Shown here one piece after another: positions 26,901 to 36,566 of a DNA stretch of 64,000 nucleotides. A program made the position numbers and the translations under genes. The stretch's first letter is position 1. The number at the start of each line of letters is the position of its first letter. The stretch covers positions 26,923 to 90,922 of the forward strand of contig JAIQZQ010000054.1 of NCBI GenBank assembly GCA_021777105.1, given 5' to 3'. The notes beneath the pieces were generated by a model. It did no database searches, was not told the origin of the DNA, and worked only from the letters and a program-made list of their open reading frames with translations. Source of the stretch: Candidatus Anammoxibacter sp. (GTDB lineage Bacteria; Planctomycetota; Brocadiia; Brocadiales; Anammoxibacteraceae).

Positions 26901-29723
26901 CAATTGCTTTTCATTTTTAATAGCGTTTACAAAACCGTCTTTTACCAGAATGACGTTTTCGTTGCCGTCGTCTTCCAGTGTCAGGCACACATTATATTTC
27001 CCGGGTATCTCATAAGTATGCGACGGGTGTTGCTCGGCGCTGGTATTGCCGTCTCCAAAATGCCACAACCTGGACTTTATTGCGCCTGTTGAGAGATCTT
27101 TAAACTGAACGGTTAACGGGATCTCCCCTTTGGCGGGGATTCCGGCAAAATCGACGTTAATTTTAGACGGCGAACCAATATTGATTATCTCATCTTTTTG
27201 GATAAAACTAACTCCGCTATCGCCATTTAGCGTTAACTTTACGCTGTAAACGCCGGGTTCGAGGTATATATGCTTTGGGTCTTTTTCCGCGCTGAAATTG
27301 CCGTCGCCAAAATCCCACAACCATTCTGAGAAATCGCCTGAAGAGGTGTCAACAAACTGAGTTGTAAAAGGGGCTACGCCTGCAGAGCCGATATAATTAA
27401 AATCCGCAACCGGAGATTCAGAAGGCAATACGGTAATAAATCCCTGTTTAATGGTTATATGCAAATCGTTGGCCGCGTTCCTAACTTCTAGATTAACTGA
27501 ATATATTCCGGCCTTTTCATATAAATGCCTTGGGTTTTGTTCAGTTGAGCTTGCGCCGTCGTCAAAGTTCCATGACCATGAGACTAAATTGTCGCCAAAT
27601 GAGAGGTCGTTAAACTGTACATTCAGCGGAGCCCTCCCCTCATTTATATCAGCGTTAAAGTCCGCCTGAATTCCGCCGGGCTCTTTAGGCAAAGCAGAAA
27701 TAAATCTATCCTTAACTTCCCTTGTAGCGGAGCCGTCATCCCCTTGCGCTGTTAATGTTACGGTAAAATCGCCGGGGTTTTTATAGGTATGCGCCGGGTT
27801 TTGTTCAGCGCTGGAGGCGCCGTCTCCAAAATCCCACAGCCAACTTTTGATTTTGCCTGTTGTCTTGTCCGTAAACTGGACGTCAAGCGGCGCAAACCCT
27901 TTATTGGTAAAACTTGAGAAGCCGGCAACCGGCGCGTCAGGCGCGGCTACTTTAATAAAGGCTTCCAGGGTTTTGGTGTCGGATAGTTTTGCGCCTGTGA
28001 CCGTTAAACTTACACTGTAATTGCCCGGATTTTTATAAATGTGAGACGGGTTTTTCTCAACGCTGGTTTCACCATCGCCAAAGCTCCACTGCCTTTTTTC
28101 AATCTCACCGGTTGAAATATCGCTAAATTGGGTTGCGAGCGGGGCGTTTCCTTCTCTAACCGAAGCCGTAAAATTAGCCAACGGGGAATTATCTTCCAAC
28201 ACTTTTATTAAACCCAGGGCTGTTTTTTCGTCTGTTCCGCCCGGCCCGGAAACGGCCAGGCTAACAGTGAAATTTCCGATTTTTGTGTATGTATGCGAGG
28301 GATGTTGTTCCGTAGATTCGGCGCCGTCTCCAAAGGCCCACTGCCATTTTGTAATAGAACCTTTTGACACATCAGTCATTTTAATAGTAAACGGGTTAAA
28401 CCCTGTTGTGGAAGTAACTGAAAAATCGCTTAACGGGGCTTCGGGCGCGACGACTTTAATTAAATCTGTTTTAGTTCCGGTATTTGACCCTGAAGGTCCC
28501 TTCACAGTTAACGATATTGTATAAAAACCGGCTTTAACATAAATATGCGCTGGGTTTTTATCGGTAGAGGCCTCGCCGTCTCCAAAATCCCACTGCCACG
28601 AATCAACATCGCCGCCGGATGAAAGATCGTTAAAATTAACGGTTAGCGGGCTATTGCCAAGCGTTGGCGCCGCTGAAAAACCGGCAAGTAGGCTCTCTTT
28701 TGCCAAAACAGTTATAAGGTCGGCCTTTTTTATTGTGTCTGTTCCGCCGGGGCCGCTAACCGTCAGCGACACAGTATACTTCCCGGGTTTAGAATATTTA
28801 TGCAAAGGATCTTTATCGGAACTTGAATTCTTATCGCCAAAATCCCACTGTCTGCTCTCTATATCTCCGCTTGATTTATCGGTAAACTGAACGCTTAGAG
28901 GCGTTTTTCCAGTTGTTAAATTAGACAAAAAGCCGGCAACCGGCATTGTAACCGGAACCGGCGTAGCCGTTGGAGCGGGAGTTGGCGTTGTCGTCGCCGC
29001 CGGTTTCGGAGTTGGAGTTGCTTTTGGCGTTGGAGTTGAAGTCGGCGCCGGCGTGGCGCTACTGCCGCCTCCGCTTCCACCGCTACCGCCATCGGCTGAG
29101 CCGCCACCGCTTCCTCCGGAAGACGTTGAAGTTGTTGTTTCCTCAAACCAATTGCCGTTATTACCGGAGTCTGTTGAGTTTTCAGGAAGCATCTGTTGCC
29201 CTCCTGAAGCGTTGGAATCCTTTACATCCAGATACGACAACGATTTTGACGCGCCTGTTTCCAAAGTAATACTGTATTGAGTCCCTGACGTTCCGCTTCT
29301 CAGGGATAATAGATTACCTGAGGCCCCTGTCAATGTCAGACTGTTGGAGATTGTTTGAACGGAACCGGCGGCAAACGTCATTGTTGCCGCGCTTGAAGTG
29401 GTGTTGATAAGATTGTAAAAAGTTGTATTGCCGGTTAACACAGAAGCGCCGCTGAATTTTACCGAGCCGCCGGTGTCTGAAAAAGTTCCGGAGTTTGCCC
29501 AGTCGGCGCCCACTGTAATAGTTCCGGTTGAAATGGAGATTGTTCCGGCGTTGTCAACGCTTCCGCCGGTTAAATCTATCTTGCTTTTGCCAATATCGAC
29601 TTTTGAGCCCGAAGCCACGGATATGCCGGCAGCGGCGTTGACATCTCTGACCAATACAGATATGCACGTCATTACAATAAGTAAAAATAAGTAAATACAA
29701 TATTGATATTTTTTTGCCATCAT
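23979..29723 (-). CDS. Giant secreted PKD/beta-propeller protein (1,914 aa), copy B
   Basis: Same plan as copy A: signal peptide (YCIYLFLLIVMTCISVLV), N-terminal beta domain, a Gly/Ser-rich then Thr-Pro linker (about 219-259), twelve PKD domains (about 264-1298), the Cys-containing Ig-like insert (IDCDSIVCEGAPA), a further PKD, a PQQ-type propeller (about 1511-1851) and a tail ending PPRPFFSR. Its N-terminal domain (ISVASGSKVDIGKSKIDLTG) is clearly different from copies A and C, while its C-terminal 450 residues are almost identical to copy A. The tenth PKD has an extra insert (TTAANRSAPHHINREPVKLF). The start ATG at 29723 has AAAGG 5 bases upstream. Likely a cell-surface or secreted adhesion/matrix protein (inference). 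Confidence 0.87.
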   Translation of the reverse strand: MMAKKYQYCIYLFLLIVMTCISVLVRDVNAAAGISVASGSKVDIGKSKIDLTGGSVDNAGTISISTGTITVGADWANSGTFSDTGGSVKFSGASVLTGNTTFYNLINTTSSAATMTFAAGSVQTISNSLTLTGASGNLLSLRSGTSGTQYSITLETGASKSLSYLDVKDSNASGGQQMLPENSTDSGNNGNWFEETTTSTSSGGSGGGSADGGSGGSGGGSSATPAPTSTPTPKATPTPKPAATTTPTPAPTATPVPVTMPVAGFLSNLTTGKTPLSVQFTDKSSGDIESRQWDFGDKNSSSDKDPLHKYSKPGKYTVSLTVSGPGGTDTIKKADLITVLAKESLLAGFSAAPTLGNSPLTVNFNDLSSGGDVDSWQWDFGDGEASTDKNPAHIYVKAGFYTISLTVKGPSGSNTGTKTDLIKVVAPEAPLSDFSVTSTTGFNPFTIKMTDVSKGSITKWQWAFGDGAESTEQHPSHTYTKIGNFTVSLAVSGPGGTDEKTALGLIKVLEDNSPLANFTASVREGNAPLATQFSDISTGEIEKRQWSFGDGETSVEKNPSHIYKNPGNYSVSLTVTGAKLSDTKTLEAFIKVAAPDAPVAGFSSFTNKGFAPLDVQFTDKTTGKIKSWLWDFGDGASSAEQNPAHTYKNPGDFTVTLTAQGDDGSATREVKDRFISALPKEPGGIQADFNADINEGRAPLNVQFNDLSFGDNLVSWSWNFDDGASSTEQNPRHLYEKAGIYSVNLEVRNAANDLHITIKQGFITVLPSESPVADFNYIGSAGVAPFTTQFVDTSSGDFSEWLWDFGDGNFSAEKDPKHIYLEPGVYSVKLTLNGDSGVSFIQKDEIINIGSPSKINVDFAGIPAKGEIPLTVQFKDLSTGAIKSRLWHFGDGNTSAEQHPSHTYEIPGKYNVCLTLEDDGNENVILVKDGFVNAIKNEKQLAGFTAIAVKGFAPFEVQFVDNTLGEVSEWLWDFGDGETSVDKDPKHTFLSAGKFTVTLTVTGKNGKNSKTSQDFITVLEAGELLANFSSAIRTGIGVTRIEFTDISEGDNIDTRLWDFGDGKTSERKNPKHVYEKPGKHTVKLFVKRDGSTTAANRSAPHHINREPVKLFKNEGKEKTSITSKTKFIDITPNDGIIAAFQADKTEGKLPLKVKFTDLSEGQNIKNWLWDFGDGETGVEQNPEHIYETDGFFTIELVASGDNISAEKTISNMIRVLPRGALKAEFNVSQTSGTVPLETTFEDKSEGKAIAGWLWDFGDGKTSSEQNPVHIYDKVGIFTVSLTINGEDGADTNIKNNLINVSNLKAGVRIEPENITLGKPGEFTAFIKFASGLDPKIIDCDSIVCEGAPAVSCSIKKAFPKVLRAKFKIRNLNISKTGNTPFKLKGEIVVKNIRKKFEGADFVNVIGNPVTTPLELPLPEEQGPVMPDFAASPTDGIAPLEAQFRNLSTGAIPSQLWEFGDGGLSNVKAPVYTYASPGLYTVKLSVTTEDGETITKIKENYINVKTTGDLSPWIMFRQNKTRNGKTPYLGGLDISLLWSFATGGKIESSPVLAPDGTIYFGSNDGNMYALNSKGEEIWRFKTDGPVVSSAVIDIAGNIYFGSNDGHVYAVNSVGGLLWKFKTGGEIPASPAININGNIIAGSFDKDLYALNSGTGELLWKFKTKDSIFSSPSIDDAGSIYFGSYDGNLYALTDAGKLKWKFETKNSIRATPAITSAGVIYACSWDKNMYALDEDGKLVWKFDLTAVTDCSPAVDNNGNLCVGTDKGTLFALASEGKLNWKMDFGQKVLLKSSPVMSPDGSIYFGASDGKVRAVDASGNLLWAFDPQGRKAFYSSPAIDRDGRVYIGGSNGTLYCLGSSANHDSEDGAPNRVVVENITVFGAMGTSTTNLTPAESLNLELEDYNSKPEPPRPFFSR

Positions 29724-30044
29724 GCTAACCTTTCCGGGGTATTTGACAAACTTTAAATTATAATCATATGTTTTACATTGCTAAATATTTACACTGGAAT
29801 CTGTAAACTTTAAAAATGGCATAAACCATTATAAAACCGGCAATTTCGGTAAACAATTTTTGCGGTTAATTATATCAAATGCAGGAAGGATTAAAACTGA
29901 AAAATTGAAAATTTATTTTTTTATTTAAATATCGTCATTTTTGTGGATATCTGCGCCAATTTTTATAAAAAAATAAGACAAACCACTTAGTTGCTGCAAC
30001 AAAATGCAAATATAGTAGAGCGCAAAGAGCATAGCGCAAAAAAC
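29724..30044. other. AT-rich leader of PKD copy B
   Basis: No gene or recognisable RNA element. I looked for riboswitch-like conserved blocks upstream of this and the other PKD starts and found none. Confidence 0.5.
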
Positions 30045-30090
30045 AATGAATAAAACGGGTAGGGGAGACTTTAGTCTCCATTTTTAAAGT
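30045..30090. repeat. Repeat B, copy 3
   Basis: Contains AATGAATAAAACGGGTAGGG and the GGAGACTTTAGTCTCC palindrome, then TTTTTAAAGTTC. It sits just downstream of the FecR paralogue's stop codon. Confidence 0.7.
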
Positions 30091-30161
30091 TCCGCGCGGT
30101 TGGCTCAAGTCGGAAACATTGAACCAACAAAGAGGGGCGGAGTATTAAAAATCACTCAAAT

Positions 30162-32885
30162 TCACTTATTATTAAACGCTCTATTAAAACGATTCCTTCT
30201 AAAATGGCCTTCTTCGCCGGCGCTTTCCGCATTTTCAGGCATAAATTGCATATCATTATAATTTGAGCGGAAATTCTTTCTCCTGTTTTTATCAAGCCTT
30301 ATAATCTTATTTTTTATCCTGTTGCCGTCAGGGCCAAAAATAGGGCCCGGAAGATTTTCATCGTCGCCAGGTTCGTCTTTATCATCGCCTGTTTCGTCAT
30401 TATTGTCTGATTCGTCTTTATCGCCTGCTTCAGCTTCTTTCCTCTTTTCCTCCTCTTCTTCTTCCTCCTCTTTGGCCTTCTTTTTTGCCCGAGCCTTTTT
30501 CTCTGCCTGATTTTTGCCGGCTGGACTTCGGTCTGAATTCAAATCAGACGGCAGCCCATCCCCAAATTCAGGAAAATCCTTCGCAGCGCTGCTCTCTTCC
30601 GGCGTTAGCCCAAAAGTCACGTTATCCGTTTTTTCAGAGCCGGCATCTTTGTTTGCGCCGGAATTGTCCTTGGCTCCGGCTTTATCATTTTCCTGTTTTT
30701 GAGGCTCTTCTTTATCATTTTTGCCTTGATTGCCGTCCGGCTCTTTATTTGTATCATCACTCTTTTCCGCATTGCCGGCTTCGTCTTTAGATTCAGTATC
30801 TTTTGTAGATTCCGATTTACCCCCGTCTTCTTTGATATTTTCGTCGCTATTTTCAGATTCAGAGCCGGCGGTCTCCTCTGCTTTTTCTGTTTCTGGGCTC
30901 TCGGTCTCCTCTGTTTGCTCAGTTTCTGCGTCTGCGGTCTCCTTTGTTTGCTCCGTTTCCGCGCCCTCGGACTCCTCTGTTTTTTCAGCTTCTGCGGTCT
31001 CGGACTCCTCTGTTTTTTCAGCTTCTACGCTCTCGGACTCCTCTGTTTTTTCAGCTTCTGCGGTCTCGGACTCCTCTGTTTGCTCAACTTCTACGCTCTC
31101 GGACTCCTCTGTTTGCTCAGCTTCTGCGCCTGCGGGCTCTTCTGTTTTTTCAGCTTCTGCGTTCTCGGACTGCTCTGTTTTTTCAGCTTCTGCGCTCTCG
31201 GCCACCTCTGTTTGCTCGGCTTCTACGCTCTCGGACTCCTCTGTTTGCTCGGCTTCTGCGCCTGCGGACTCCTCTATTTTCTCAGCTTCTGCGCCTTCGG
31301 TTCCCGCTGTTTGCGCAGTTTCCGCGCTCTCGGACTCCTCTGTTTTTTCAGTTTCTGCGCTCTCGGACTCCTCTGTTTGCTCGGCTTCAGTGCCATCGGC
31401 CTCATCTTGGCCCTCAGCTTCCTCGTCGTCTAAGTCATCATTTTCTCCGATTTCTTCCTCATTCTGTTCCGCATCATTTTCCTCGCCGTCGAAGTCATCA
31501 TCATTCTCTTCCGCATCATTGGCGTCGTCCTCATCATTTTCATCTGTTCCTGCTTCCTCGCCGTCTATTTCATCATCATTTTCTTCTTCCTGTTCATCGT
31601 CACCGTCGTCATCATTTGTTTCATCCTCTTCTTCGTCACCGTCGTCGTCATCATCTTCCTGTTCATCTTCTTCCTGTTCATCATCACCGTCGTCATCACC
31701 CTCATCACCCTCATCACCATCATTATCATCATCTTCATTTTCCTGTGCATCATCACCGGCATCGTCCTCATCTTCCTGCCCATCGTCTCCCTCTTCATTT
31801 CCATCCGCGTCATCGTCGGCATCATCTTCCTGTCCATCGCCACCATCATCACTCTTTCCCGCTTCATCTTTAGCGCTATCATCATTGTCTTTTTTCTCAG
31901 CGTCATCATCGCCGATGTCCGCATCTTTTTCCTCCGCGTCGGCATCGCCGTCGTCGCCCTTTCCATCTGTTTCAGCATCACCTTCCTGATCATCGCCACC
32001 GTCATCATCATTGTCATCGGCTTCAGCTTCTTCATCGTCTATGTCGCCTTCCTGTTCATCATCAATGTCATCATCATTTGTTTCATCCTCATCATATTCT
32101 TCCTGTCCATCGTCACTCTCATCACTTTCCTCCGCGTCATCATCGTCATTTTCCTCCGTTTCGGCATCATCTTCATCGCCACCGATGTCATCATCTTTTT
32201 CCTCTGCATCATCACCGTCGTCGTTAACATTTTCCCCGGCATTATCTTCCTCTGCGTCATCGCCGCCATCGTCATTATTTTCATCTATTTCTGCATCCTC
32301 TTCGTCTATACTGCCTCCCTGTCCATCGTCACTCTCATCACTTTCCTCCGCGTCATCATCGTCATTTTCCTCCGTTTCGGCATCATCTTCATCGCCACCG
32401 ATGTCATCATCTTTTCCCTCCTCATCATCACCGTCATCGTTATCACTTTCCTCGCCGGCCTCGTCTATACTATCATCATTTTCATCATCGTCGCCGTCGT
32501 CCTCATTACCATCATCTTCATCTTCTTCCTCTTCTTCGATGTTATCATCAATGTTTACATCTTCATCGTTTTCGTCTCCATCACCAATCGTTTCATCTTC
32601 GTCGTTGTCGCTATTTACCTCTTCATCATCGCCCCCAATGTCATCATCATTATTTATTTCATCGCCATCGTCGTCATCATTATTCTCAGCATCAGCCTCG
32701 TCGTCGATATCAGCGCTCTTTTCAGCTTTAGCGCTTGCGCCGCCGCCTTTTAGCTTATTTTTACGGCCGAAGCCATCAGCGTTTTTTTCAGTTTTAACGT
32801 TAAGGTTTTCAGCATATTGTTTAGATTTATCGTCGCCAACGCCAGAGCCTTCATTTTTTTTTTTTGATATATCATTGCAATCATT
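30162..32885 (-). pseudogene. C-terminal part of split FecR acidic protein (frame without start)
   Basis: The minus-strand frame is open from just inside the stop at 32886-32888 to its own stop at 30162 (907 residues) with no start codon before a GTG at 31205. It runs KKKNEGSGVGDDKSK, then about 500 residues of almost pure Asp/Glu with Gly and Asn. Next come ten-residue units such as EAEKTEESES, a motif FGLTPEESSAAKDFPEFGDG and a basic C-terminus (FRRNRFNRAFNNK). The last 100 residues match the C-terminus of the intact FecR giant at 5067-12845. It therefore completes the 32750-34204 gene in the -1 frame; the frames meet at a run of twelve A (32854-32865). One added base would join them into a protein of about 1,347 residues. 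An annotation from the GTG at 31205 alone would miss two thirds of it. Confidence 0.8.
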
Positions 32886-34204
32886 TCAATTTCGTCATCA
32901 TCATCCATTTCAGCTTCCACTTCCTCGTCGTCATCGCCATCATTCATTTCAGCTTCCAGTTCATCATCATCTCTCATTTCAGCTTCCGCATCATCATCGT
33001 CATTCATTTCCTCGTCTTCATCGTCTGAAATATCATCTTCATCATCGCCGGTGTCGCCGGCAATTTCATCATCATCCATTTCCGCATCCTCGTCCAGGTC
33101 ATCATCATCCATTTCCGTATCCTCGTCCAGGTCATCATCATTTTCTTCAAATTCATCGTCATCATCCCAAGGTTTCAGTTTCGGCTTAGGGGCTTGTTTA
33201 CCCGACATTGATTTTGACGCGAATGCATGTTTCTCTATTTTAAGCCCATGTCCCAGAGCAGCTCTTGTGTCGTTCATGGATAGTTTAATCAGTTTGTCGG
33301 CATTACCAGGTTTTTTGACGAAAGCCGTCTCTTTTTCGGAGTAGTTATCATTGCCCGTTTCTTTCACACCCTCAATAGAGAATATATTGCCGTTTTTATC
33401 AGCGGGTATATCTAAAACAATAGGTTTATTAATAGGAGAGCCGGCAACCTCTACGTTTTCACCGGCGCGGGGGCCTCCTTCATTTAGAAAAGACGGCGTG
33501 GACTCTTTCGAGGCAGCATCTTTTTTCATGTTAAACGGGTTTGCCATATCCACAGACGTATTTGATCTAAAAGCTCCGTAGCGATGAGTAAAATCAAAAA
33601 CAATATCATCAACGGATTTTCCGGTCAACATAGCTCCAGATTTATTGGCGACAGTTTCAGATTTTTTTGGTGATATGGAAATGGCATTGTTGTTTGCTTC
33701 AAGTTTATTTACAAGGGCATTTAAATCAAAATTCTTTATTGTGCCTCCAAAAGCTCCTTCAGAGGTGATCTGCTTAATATCGCCCTGTTTTAACGAGAGT
33801 GAGGAATTTGGGGTCTTCACAAAAAACTCGTTCTCATAATCTGATTCCGCCACTGCTACAATGAGACCTCCAATTTTCAAAGACAACTCTGTGTAAAGTT
33901 TATCGCCTGATTTATAGACATCGTCTATTTCGAGCTGGGCAATGGATTCCAATATGACATAACCGTTTTTACCGAAAGAGATTATTGCGTCTGTAAATAC
34001 GCCGGTTTGAATGCGATCGCCTACTTGTAATTGCATCCCGTTTTCAGCGTTTATCCAATCTTTATTAGAAACTTTTTTCACATCGGCAATGCCGGCAATG
34101 CAGGCAATAACGATTTCGCTATCACTCGCTAATAGTAGGCTTTGTGGCGCGGATAAAACAATCGACGCAAGCAAGATAATGAATAACAGTTTAAAACTTT
34201 TCAT
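32750..34204 (-). CDS. FecR-domain protein, N-terminal part of frameshifted gene
   Basis: A signal peptide (LLFIILLASIVLSAP) precedes a FecR domain at about residues 30-155 that closely matches the 12.8 kb paralogue (GIADVKKVSNKDWINAENG; VGDRIQTG; TELSLKIGG; SDYENEFFV). After a 200-residue linker the chain becomes acidic (DDDDEFEENDDDLDEDTEMD and similar Met-containing acidic units). The true reading is trusted only down to the A12 run at 32854-32865. Beyond it this frame gives atypical Lys/Leu-rich sequence and stops at 32750, while the -1 frame carries on with an acidic body and the conserved C-terminus. No Shine-Dalgarno is evident, as for the paralogue. Genuine slippage, mutation and a sequencing error in the homopolymer are all possible. 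Confidence 0.8.
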   Translation of the reverse strand: MKSFKLLFIILLASIVLSAPQSLLLASDSEIVIACIAGIADVKKVSNKDWINAENGMQLQVGDRIQTGVFTDAIISFGKNGYVILESIAQLEIDDVYKSGDKLYTELSLKIGGLIVAVAESDYENEFFVKTPNSSLSLKQGDIKQITSEGAFGGTIKNFDLNALVNKLEANNNAISISPKKSETVANKSGAMLTGKSVDDIVFDFTHRYGAFRSNTSVDMANPFNMKKDAASKESTPSFLNEGGPRAGENVEVAGSPINKPIVLDIPADKNGNIFSIEGVKETGNDNYSEKETAFVKKPGNADKLIKLSMNDTRAALGHGLKIEKHAFASKSMSGKQAPKPKLKPWDDDDEFEENDDDLDEDTEMDDDDLDEDAEMDDDEIAGDTGDDEDDISDDEDEEMNDDDDAEAEMRDDDELEAEMNDGDDDEEVEAEMDDDDEIEMIAMIYQKKKMKALALATINLNNMLKTLTLKLKKTLMASAVKIS

Positions 34205-34293
34205 TTATTTTTTTACAACTAAAATTCAGCAAAAAATATTTGAAATTTGATGATGAATAAAAGGCTAAAGCCTAAGGCTATACGACTTGGCTA

Positions 34294-34459
34294 GTTACAA
34301 GGCTCCGGCCTTGTAACTGGGTGCCCTTAGAGGATCCGCCTCCTTTTGTCAGAATAACAAACTGCGCCATTAATTTTCTATTGCCGATCTAATTAACAAC
34401 GTTTAAGACGAGGCAGAGCCTCTAAGGACAGTGTGTTACAAGGCTGGAGCCTTGTAACA
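34294..34459. repeat. REP-like palindrome pair in inverted arrangement
   Basis: GTTACAAGGCTCC/GGCCTTGTAAC (34294-34317) followed by GTGCCCTTAGAGGATCCGCC, then the mirror order GAGGCAGAGCCTCTAAGGAC and GTTACAAGGC/GCCTTGTAAC to 34459. The same pair in single orientation occurs at about 49792-49840 and 60505-60563. It fills the 400-base gap between the FecR and S74 genes together with AT-rich sequence. Confidence 0.7.
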
Positions 34460-34607
34460 AGCTTCTTATTTTGTCCAACAGTAAGAACCGGGGTTTGGGA
34501 GCGAGGTGGAATTCAAAAATTGAAATTTTTTACCAAAACTTTAAATCACTTTAGTCACTTATCCGAAATTCCCGCAAAATCAGGGTATTAAAATTAAAAA
34601 ACAAAGT

Positions 34608-36509
34608 TTACTCATTAACCGTTGGAAATTCAGTGTAAGAAGCCTCCCTAATATCTCCTTTCGGCAATAACTTAAAAATCTCTTTCACTTCCTGAAACTC
34701 TCTCTTTAATTCCTTTAATGCAACATTATCATTTTTTATCTCTTTAATAATCTTTTTTAATTCAATGTTTTCAGCTTCCAGCCTTTTTACATTTTTGTAA
34801 AGCTGATGTGTCGCGCTGACATTTAACATGGCAATAGCTTCGTAATCAACAACCAGAAAGTCATTAACTCTTTTGCCGTAGACAAATATTTTTTCAATTT
34901 TTTTATCGCTATTTATTGTAAAAGTATACTCGCTGTCAACAGAGAGCGCTTTCGTCTCACGCATGCCGTTATCATCAATTACACGAACCATATCACCAAC
35001 ATTAAAATCGTGAGGTTTTGATGTTGTAATTTTTATTTGTTTATCAGGTTCGTTATAGAGAGCTTTCTCGCACAGTTCATACACATTTGGAATAAAATCA
35101 GAAGTTGTGTGCGCCGCTTGCGGATAAACTTGTTGTATTTGCTGCCCTATCACCTTTTTACATTTGCCGTCTCCTTTGCCTATAACATCAATATACGAAT
35201 AATCGGTTATTTCAATCCTGTTAAGCGCCTTCAAATCATCAGCGCTATTGCTAATGCCTTTAATTTTCTTAATACGCTTATCAGAATAGGCGTTAAATTC
35301 ATCTGCCGCAACTCTATCTTCAGCCCATATTGAATAAGCAAAAGCCCCATTAGTGGTGCTGTTATTACCATGTGAACTGCCGCCACTATCAGCAAGATAG
35401 CCATAAGTTTCGCCATGACCATCATCAGATGGGTTATAGCTAGGGTTCCCTCTTATAACTAATGTCCCTTCCGTTGGCGTGGTGTCGCCTATGCCGACAT
35501 TTTGCGCGAGGGGATTGAGAACTAAACCCGCGTTGTATGACTGAATCCAGCTATACGCAGAGTGCCCGCCAAGACGCAATCCTGTAAGGATGGGGTCGGT
35601 AGTTGCTCCCGAACTCGTAATCATTAACGCTCCATTATTTATGTGGGCTCTATCGCCCACCGTAGTTGTCCCCATGCCTATAAAGCCGGATACGGTAACA
35701 GTCCCGTCATTCATAACCTTTAACAAACTGCTTCCCCCGGAATCAGTCACGTTAAATGATGAATCAGACACGGACGTGCTGCTACCTTTGATTTCCAACC
35801 GTGAAACCGGCGTAATTGTGCCGATGCCGACGCTACCGTCTTGATCAATTGTTAGGGCCGCGTTACTTCCCGCACTTGTCCCTGTTCCAATCTGAAACAG
35901 GTCGTTATCGTCTCCGCCTTCGTCCGCTATAGCGCCGACCCAGAAGTCTGTGTCGCCTGGGGTTGAGCCGTCAAGAATAATTGCCGGATCTTTAGTATTA
36001 ACAGTAATTGATCCAATCGACTTTATTACTGATGCCGTCATTGATCCGAAGCTGTCTACCAGGAATGAGCCGCCTACAACGAATTTTGCCGATGGCGTTG
36101 TTGTGCCTATCCCAACATTGCCTGCCGACACCGTCATTGTGCCGTTAACAACAAGAGTTTGCGTCGCCAAAGTGGAGAGGCCGTCCAACGTCAATATGGA
36201 GGATGAAAAAGTTGTTGTGCCGATTGCGACGTTACCGGTTGTTACCGTAACGGAACCGTTAACTTTCAAAGCATTTGAAACGGTAGAGCTTCCTTCAATG
36301 TGCAAAAGCGCGGACGGCGATGTTGTGCCGATGCCCACGGTTCCGTCGCCCAAAAACCGGGCAACGGTTTCGTTGCCGTTGTTGATGATTGAGAAGCCGT
36401 CCGTGGGAGCGTTAATCACGGCTTTTATATCCTCGGAGTAAACAGGTTTTGCCGATAAAAGAAAAAACGCAAATAAAACCGGCAACAATAGATAAGGGCT
36501 TTTTTTCAT
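34608..36509 (-). CDS. Secreted tail-fibre-like protein with S74 autoprocessing tip (633 aa)
   Basis: A signal peptide (YLLLPVLFAFFLLSAK) and the same head (GFSIINNGNETVARFLGDG, GIGTTSPSALLHIEG) and stalk (FWVGAIADEGGDDNDLFQIG) as the two collar proteins are followed by a different C-terminus, a Peptidase_S74 intramolecular chaperone domain. The SDxRxK self-cleavage motif is Ser409-Asp-Lys-Arg-Ile-Lys414, followed by a long insert (about 430-550) with Cys residues, the typical DYEAIAMLNVSATHQLYKNV helix and a terminal coiled coil. By family knowledge the domain trimerises the stalk, then cuts itself off at the Ser. So the mature product would end near residue 409 as a trimeric fibre on the cell surface (inference). 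It lies between a PKD gene and the split FecR gene. Confidence 0.87.
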   Translation of the reverse strand: MKKSPYLLLPVLFAFFLLSAKPVYSEDIKAVINAPTDGFSIINNGNETVARFLGDGTVGIGTTSPSALLHIEGSSTVSNALKVNGSVTVTTGNVAIGTTTFSSSILTLDGLSTLATQTLVVNGTMTVSAGNVGIGTTTPSAKFVVGGSFLVDSFGSMTASVIKSIGSITVNTKDPAIILDGSTPGDTDFWVGAIADEGGDDNDLFQIGTGTSAGSNAALTIDQDGSVGIGTITPVSRLEIKGSSTSVSDSSFNVTDSGGSSLLKVMNDGTVTVSGFIGMGTTTVGDRAHINNGALMITSSGATTDPILTGLRLGGHSAYSWIQSYNAGLVLNPLAQNVGIGDTTPTEGTLVIRGNPSYNPSDDGHGETYGYLADSGGSSHGNNSTTNGAFAYSIWAEDRVAADEFNAYSDKRIKKIKGISNSADDLKALNRIEITDYSYIDVIGKGDGKCKKVIGQQIQQVYPQAAHTTSDFIPNVYELCEKALYNEPDKQIKITTSKPHDFNVGDMVRVIDDNGMRETKALSVDSEYTFTINSDKKIEKIFVYGKRVNDFLVVDYEAIAMLNVSATHQLYKNVKRLEAENIELKKIIKEIKNDNVALKELKREFQEVKEIFKLLPKGDIREASYTEFPTVNE

Positions 36510-36566
36510 AAAATCATCCTCCTTTTTTTAAATATTTTTAGCTGATAAGTGGCCAAAGTTTAATCT

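Noticed and set aside
29724..29880. c-di-GMP riboswitch before the PKD genes
   Set aside because: No GEMM-like conserved blocks found upstream of the PKD starts.
30730..33189. Plus-strand Ser-rich open frames opposite the acidic FecR gene
   Set aside because: Antisense of Asp/Glu codons; no homologous domain, and the minus-strand continuation matches the paralogue.
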